Source: Pontimonas sp. (GTDB taxonomy: Bacteria > Actinomycetota > Actinomycetes > Actinomycetales > Microbacteriaceae). Taken from it: a stretch of DNA of 7,787 nt. Positions 5,048-7,787 of this stretch are shown one piece after another. The stretch is taken from the NCBI GenBank assembly GCA_023263045.1, contig JALQXU010000040.1:1-7787 (forward strand), in the 5' to 3' direction. The stretch's first letter is position 1, and every line of letters starts with the position of its first letter. The translations under genes and the position numbers were made by a program. Below the pieces are notes generated by a model. The model was given only the letters and a program-made list of their open reading frames with translations, ran no database searches and was not told the origin of the DNA.

Positions 5048-6349
5048 GTGAGTGACGTTGTCTTGAGCGAGGAGCAGAGCGGAATCCTCGAGACAATGGA
5101 GCACACTCAGGACCACGTCTTCGTCACGGGTCGAGCGGGAACGGGAAAATCGACACTGCTGCAGGCGTTTGTGGCCAGCACCGCCAAAGTTGTCGCCGTG
5201 TGTGCACCGACGGGGGTGGCAGCGCTTGCGGTGGGTGGTCAAACCATTCACTCACTTTTGCGCTTGCCGATCGGAATTATCGGAAAGCGTGAACTGGGTT
5301 TCATCCCCAAAGAATCGCTCGCTGTGCTCTCCCACCTCGACGCTTTGGTCATCGATGAGGTCTCCATGGTGTCAGCAGATGTGCTGGATGCCATGGATCG
5401 GCGACTGCGCCAGGCAAAGCGTCGGAAGAACACCCCTTTTGGTGGGGTTCAGCTGATTATGTTTGGCGACCCCTACCAGTTGTCCCCCGTGGTGTCGGGG
5501 CAGGCAGAGAAGGCCTACTACGAGGATCACTACCGTTCACCCTGGTTCTTTGACGCTGCTGCCTGGCGTGAGACGTGGATGGAGATCTACGAGCTCGACA
5601 CCATCCACCGTCAAGCAGACTCGGAATTTCGTGCGGTGCTCAACGCGCTTCGCGAAGGACGCATGGACGCCGACATGGGGCGAATGGTGAACGAGCAGGG
5701 GATGCGCCAACCGGATGATCCCGAGCTGATTACTCTCGCAACAACGAATCAAGCGGTCACCAAAATCAACTCGCGTGCCCTGGAGCGCTTGCCGGGTAAA
5801 GGCAAAATCGCTCAGGCTGCCATCGAGGGAGACTTTGGCTCCACCAGTGCCTATCCAGCTGATGAGGAGCTCGTGCTCAAACCCGGTGCCAGGGTCATGT
5901 TCTTGCGTAACGACACCCAGGCCACTGACGGGCCGCGGTTTGTCAACGGAACCCTCGGGACAGTGGTGAAGATTACTGACACGGTGACAGTTGATGTGGA
6001 CGGAGAAAGTGTTCTCGTGGAGCCGGTGACCTGGGAGAAGGTCAAGTATGAGTACCAGGCTTCAACTAAGACCCTCACGCAGGACGTTGTTGCCGAGTTC
6101 ACCCAATTTCCGCTCCGGTTGGCCTGGGCTGTGACGATTCACAAAGCACAGGGAAAGACCTTAGATGCTGCCGTTATTGATTTGGGCCCTCGAGCATTCG
6201 CTCCGGGACAGACCTATGTTGCCTTCAGCCGGCTGACCAGCCTGGACGGTCTCTATTTGACGAGGCCACTGACTCCCGCAGACATCATCGTGGACGAGAA
6301 CGTGGTGCGATTCCTGAACGAGGACCGCGCATCCAATCGTCTGCTGTGA
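5048..6349 (+). CDS. PIF1/RecD-like superfamily 1B DNA helicase
   Basis: The 433-residue protein is an ATP-driven helicase expected to move 5' to 3' on single-stranded DNA. Motifs in order: Walker A GRAGTGKST (28-36), motif Ia with CAPTGVAAL (52-60), Walker B LVIDEVSM (100-107), motif III FGDPYQLSPV (139-148), the TIHRQ element (185-189), motif IV ATTNQAV (231-237), motif V LAWAVTIHKAQGKTLD (358-372) and motif VI YVAFSRLTSLDGLYL (390-404). All catalytic residues appear present. The short 318-345 segment may be the SH3-like domain 2B. The gene stands alone and is not next to recB or recC, so it is not RecD of RecBCD; it is probably a PIF1-like protein for replication or repair. The GTG start is chosen by its AGGAGGAG. 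Its stop codon is one base from the 3' end of a tRNA gene on the other strand. Confidence 0.9.
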   Translation: MSDVVLSEEQSGILETMEHTQDHVFVTGRAGTGKSTLLQAFVASTAKVVAVCAPTGVAALAVGGQTIHSLLRLPIGIIGKRELGFIPKESLAVLSHLDALVIDEVSMVSADVLDAMDRRLRQAKRRKNTPFGGVQLIMFGDPYQLSPVVSGQAEKAYYEDHYRSPWFFDAAAWRETWMEIYELDTIHRQADSEFRAVLNALREGRMDADMGRMVNEQGMRQPDDPELITLATTNQAVTKINSRALERLPGKGKIAQAAIEGDFGSTSAYPADEELVLKPGARVMFLRNDTQATDGPRFVNGTLGTVVKITDTVTVDVDGESVLVEPVTWEKVKYEYQASTKTLTQDVVAEFTQFPLRLAWAVTIHKAQGKTLDAAVIDLGPRAFAPGQTYVAFSRLTSLDGLYLTRPLTPADIIVDENVVRFLNEDRASNRLL

Positions 6350-6350
6350 G

Positions 6351-6421
6351 AGCGAGTGACGGGAATCGAACCCGCGCCGTCAGCTTGGGAAGCTGAAGTT
6401 CTACCATTGAACTACACTCGC
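6351..6421 (-). tRNA. tRNA-Gly (anticodon CCC)
   Basis: The minus strand folds as a 71-base cloverleaf. The acceptor stem is GCGAGTG (6421-6415) with CACTCGC (6358-6352), the D arm is GTTC...GAAC, and the anticodon arm is TCAGC-TTCCCAA-GCTGA with anticodon CCC. The T arm is GCGGG-TTCGATT-CCCGT and contains the TTCGATT loop. The discriminator base is T, as usual for tRNA-Gly, and CCA is not encoded. It decodes GGG. The gene is divergent from dcd, 45 bases away, and ends one base from the stop codon of the helicase gene. Confidence 0.96.
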
Positions 6422-6447
6422 GACGCCGACTCTGAGGCTGGTTGATG

Positions 6448-6453
6448 AGTCTA
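6448..6453 (-). promoter_or_regulatory. Possible -10 box of tRNA-Gly
   Basis: On the minus strand TAGACT (6453-6448) would start transcription near 6441, about 20 bases before the mature tRNA 5' end. It is adjacent to the dcd -10 box on the other strand, so the two promoters would be back to back within 13 bases. No clear -35 box is seen. Confidence 0.3.
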
Positions 6454-6454
6454 C

Positions 6455-6467
6455 TAGTCTGGTCTCG
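6455..6467 (+). promoter_or_regulatory. -10 box of a leaderless dcd transcript
   Basis: TAGTCT (6455-6460) ends six bases before GTG 6467. The protein start MLLSDRDIR matches actinobacterial dCTP deaminases, so the GTG is well fixed, and no Shine-Dalgarno sequence precedes it. Leaderless translation is the simplest reading. Confidence 0.55.
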
Positions 6468-7051
6468 TGCTCCTCTCTGACCGCGATATTCGGACCGAAC
6501 TGGATTCCGGTCGTATTGGGTTAGACCCGCTCGATATGGATATGGTCCAGCCCTCGAGTGTGGATGTCAGACTCGATCGGTTTTTCCGACTCTTCGATAA
6601 CCATAAGTATCAGCACATTGATCCCGCCCAGGATCAACCCGACTTGACTCGGATGGTTGAGGTGGAACCGACGGAGGCGTTTGTCCTTCACCCCGGGGAG
6701 TTCGTGCTGGGAGCGACCTTCGAAGTGGTTACCCTTCCTGACGATGTTGCAGCTCGCCTCGAAGGCAAGAGCTCTCTTGGCCGTCTGGGTCTTCTCACTC
6801 ACTCCACCGCTGGCTTTATTGACCCGGGTTTCTCGGGTCACGTGACCCTCGAGCTCTCGAATGTGGCAACACTTCCGATCACCTTGTGGCCGGGGATGAA
6901 GATTGGTCAGCTGTGCTTCTTCCGCCTGAGCTCGGCCGCCGAGCACCCCTACGGTTCAGAGAAATACGGCAGTCGCTACCAAGGCCAGAGGGGCCCCACC
7001 GCGTCGCGGTCGTTCAAGAACTTTCACCGCACCGACGTCTCGAAACCGTAG
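6467..7051 (+). CDS. dcd: dCTP deaminase, probably bifunctional (dUMP-forming)
   Basis: The 194-residue cytoplasmic enzyme deaminates dCTP on the way to dUMP, the precursor of dTMP. Features are the start [19 protein letters not shown] (27-36), [12 protein letters not shown] (99-110) with Ser102 and Arg106, and [21 protein letters not shown] (112-132) with catalytic Glu129; the 4- and 23-residue spacing equals that of Ser111, Arg115 and Glu138 in the E. coli enzyme. The C-terminal [11 protein letters not shown] closes the trimer active site. The [13 protein letters not shown] form and the length fit the actinobacterial type that both deaminates dCTP and removes diphosphate, as described for M. 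tuberculosis; that activity is inferred. The 3' end overlaps convergent idi by 28 bases. Confidence 0.95.
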   Translation: MLLSDRDIRTELDSGRIGLDPLDMDMVQPSSVDVRLDRFFRLFDNHKYQHIDPAQDQPDLTRMVEVEPTEAFVLHPGEFVLGATFEVVTLPDDVAARLEGKSSLGRLGLLTHSTAGFIDPGFSGHVTLELSNVATLPITLWPGMKIGQLCFFRLSSAAEHPYGSEKYGSRYQGQRGPTASRSFKNFHRTDVSKP

Positions 7052-7569
7052 CTGGGCCCCCACTGGCCCATCTGGTCGACCAGCCAGGGGCTAAAGGCAA
7101 ACGGTGTGTGAGTGACTGACTCACGAAGCGCTGAGGCCTCCACCCACTGCCACTCGCACACTTCGTCATCGAGGGGTGTGGGGTTGGCCGACGCGCGAGC
7201 GACAAACACCGGACAGATTTCGTTTTCGACAATTCCGGAAGCATCGACAGCGCGGTAGCGGAAATCGGGGAGGGCCTCGGTGATGTCCTCGAGGGCTAGA
7301 CCGAGTTCGTGTTGTGCCCTACGACGAATAGCGTCCTCCATCGATTCGCCAGGACCAGGATGACCGCACGCAGAGTTAGTCCACACCCCAGGCCAGGTCT
7401 TCTTGGAGAGTGCTCGCCGAGTAATCAGGACCTGCCCTTGGTCATTGAAGATGTGGCAGGAAAAAGCGAGGTGGAGTGGTGTGTCCGTGGTGTGGACGGT
7501 GGCTTTGTCCGCCGTGCCAATTTCGCGTCCGTCCTCGCTCAGGAGGACGACCATCTCAGAGGTTGTCAT
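7024..7569 (-). CDS. idi: Isopentenyl-diphosphate delta-isomerase, type 1
   Basis: The 181-residue Nudix-fold enzyme interconverts isopentenyl and dimethylallyl diphosphate, supplying isoprenoid synthesis in the cytoplasm. Catalytic Cys68 lies in NSACGHP (65-71), catalytic Glu117 in IVENEICP (113-120), with metal ligands His26, His33, His70 and Glu115; the Nudix-like helix [17 protein letters not shown] is at 74-90. Length matches the E. coli enzyme (about 182). ATG 7569 is taken as start; a second ATG five codons on is possible and neither has a strong ribosome binding site. It faces away from crtB across 109 bases, so it belongs to a carotenoid gene cluster and would feed C5 units to it. 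Its 3' end overlaps dcd on the other strand. Confidence 0.95.
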   Translation of the reverse strand: MTTSEMVVLLSEDGREIGTADKATVHTTDTPLHLAFSCHIFNDQGQVLITRRALSKKTWPGVWTNSACGHPGPGESMEDAIRRRAQHELGLALEDITEALPDFRYRAVDASGIVENEICPVFVARASANPTPLDDEVCEWQWVEASALRESVTHTPFAFSPWLVDQMGQWGPSYGFETSVR

Positions 7570-7678
7570 CGTTCACTCGCGCTACTGTGCAAAGGTAATA
7601 CCGTGGGGTTGTCGCTGATGCGCGACCAGCACAGCCTAGCTAATGGGCGCAGAAATATCCCTGGGGAAGGACCTCGCC
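7570..7678. promoter_or_regulatory. Divergent idi/crtB promoter region
   Basis: GGTAATACC (7594-7602) is a nine-base near-palindrome that can supply a -10 box in both directions: TAATAC (7596-7601) for crtB, with TTCACT (7572-7577) as a weak -35 box 18 bases before it, and TATTAC on the minus strand for idi. GTCGC (7611-7615) and GCGAC (7622-7626) form a small inverted repeat between the starts. No known operator is recognised. Confidence 0.35.
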
Positions 7679-7787
7679 GTGGCGGTTGAGTTGGACACTC
7701 GGATCGATCTGTATACCCGTGTGGCAGAAGAAACATCCCAAGGTGTCATCAAGCGTTACTCGACCTCGTTTGGGCTGGCTTCTCGCC
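7679..7787 (+). CDS. crtB: Phytoene synthase, N-terminal part
   Basis: The frame runs off the right edge; 36 codons are visible. The residues RVAEETSQGVIKRYSTSF followed by GLASR match the conserved N-terminus of squalene/phytoene synthases, which condense two geranylgeranyl diphosphate molecules into phytoene, the first carotenoid. GTG 7679 is chosen because GGGGAAGGA (7663-7671) lies seven bases before it; an in-frame ATG at 7643 lacks such a site and would add 12 residues. It is divergent from idi, as expected for a carotenoid cluster that continues to the right. Active-site aspartate motifs are outside the window. Confidence 0.85.
   Translation, partial: MAVELDTRIDLYTRVAEETSQGVIKRYSTSFGLASR

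Noticed and set aside
1..7787. Mobile element, CRISPR array, toxin-antitoxin, phage or defence system
   Set aside because: No transposase, integrase, repeat-spacer pattern, terminal repeats or paired small ORFs were seen; the genes are housekeeping and metabolic.

Overview
The window looks like the chromosome of a high-GC Gram-positive bacterium (Actinomycetota), most likely from the Microbacteriaceae and possibly a compact aquatic lineage. The reasons are: a CopD-CtaG fusion protein, a dCTP deaminase of the short actinobacterial Dcd-Dut type, a type 1 isopentenyl diphosphate isomerase facing a phytoene synthase, a moderately high GC content by eye, and very tight packing with overlapping gene ends. 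Two genes also appear to be read from leaderless transcripts, which is common in actinobacteria. The genus is inference.

Region 1 (1-1602) concerns zinc. It holds the 3' end of a metal ABC-transporter ATPase with a histidine-rich tail and a Zur-type repressor overlapping it by ATGA. A 156-base leader follows, then a tight operon for ribosomal proteins L28, L33 and S14 (rpmB-rpmG-rpsN). L33 has no cysteines, L28 only one, and S14 is the long cysteine-free form, so all three look zinc-independent. In other actinobacteria such paralogues are made under zinc limitation under Zur control. I could not find a classical AT-rich Zur box here. The leader instead has two abutting 10-bp palindromes over a candidate promoter and a 7-bp hairpin before the rpmB ribosome binding site.

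Region 2 (1603-1996) holds a short HU DNA-binding protein and a strong hairpin terminator.

Region 3 (2035-4996) holds a large CopD-CtaG membrane protein, probably for copper delivery to cytochrome oxidase. It converges and overlaps with an unrecognised membrane-anchored extracytoplasmic protein on the minus strand.

Region 4 (4998-6421) holds a stand-alone superfamily 1B (PIF1/RecD-like) helicase and a tRNA-Gly(CCC) gene on the opposite strand, one base beyond the helicase stop codon.

Region 5 (6455-7787) holds dcd, a leaderless gene for dUMP synthesis. It overlaps convergently with idi, which is divergent from the 5' end of crtB, so the right edge enters a carotenoid cluster.

I see no mobile element, CRISPR array, toxin-antitoxin pair or defence system. 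The genes are mostly housekeeping; the least explained items are the rpmB leader and the protein at 4040-4996.
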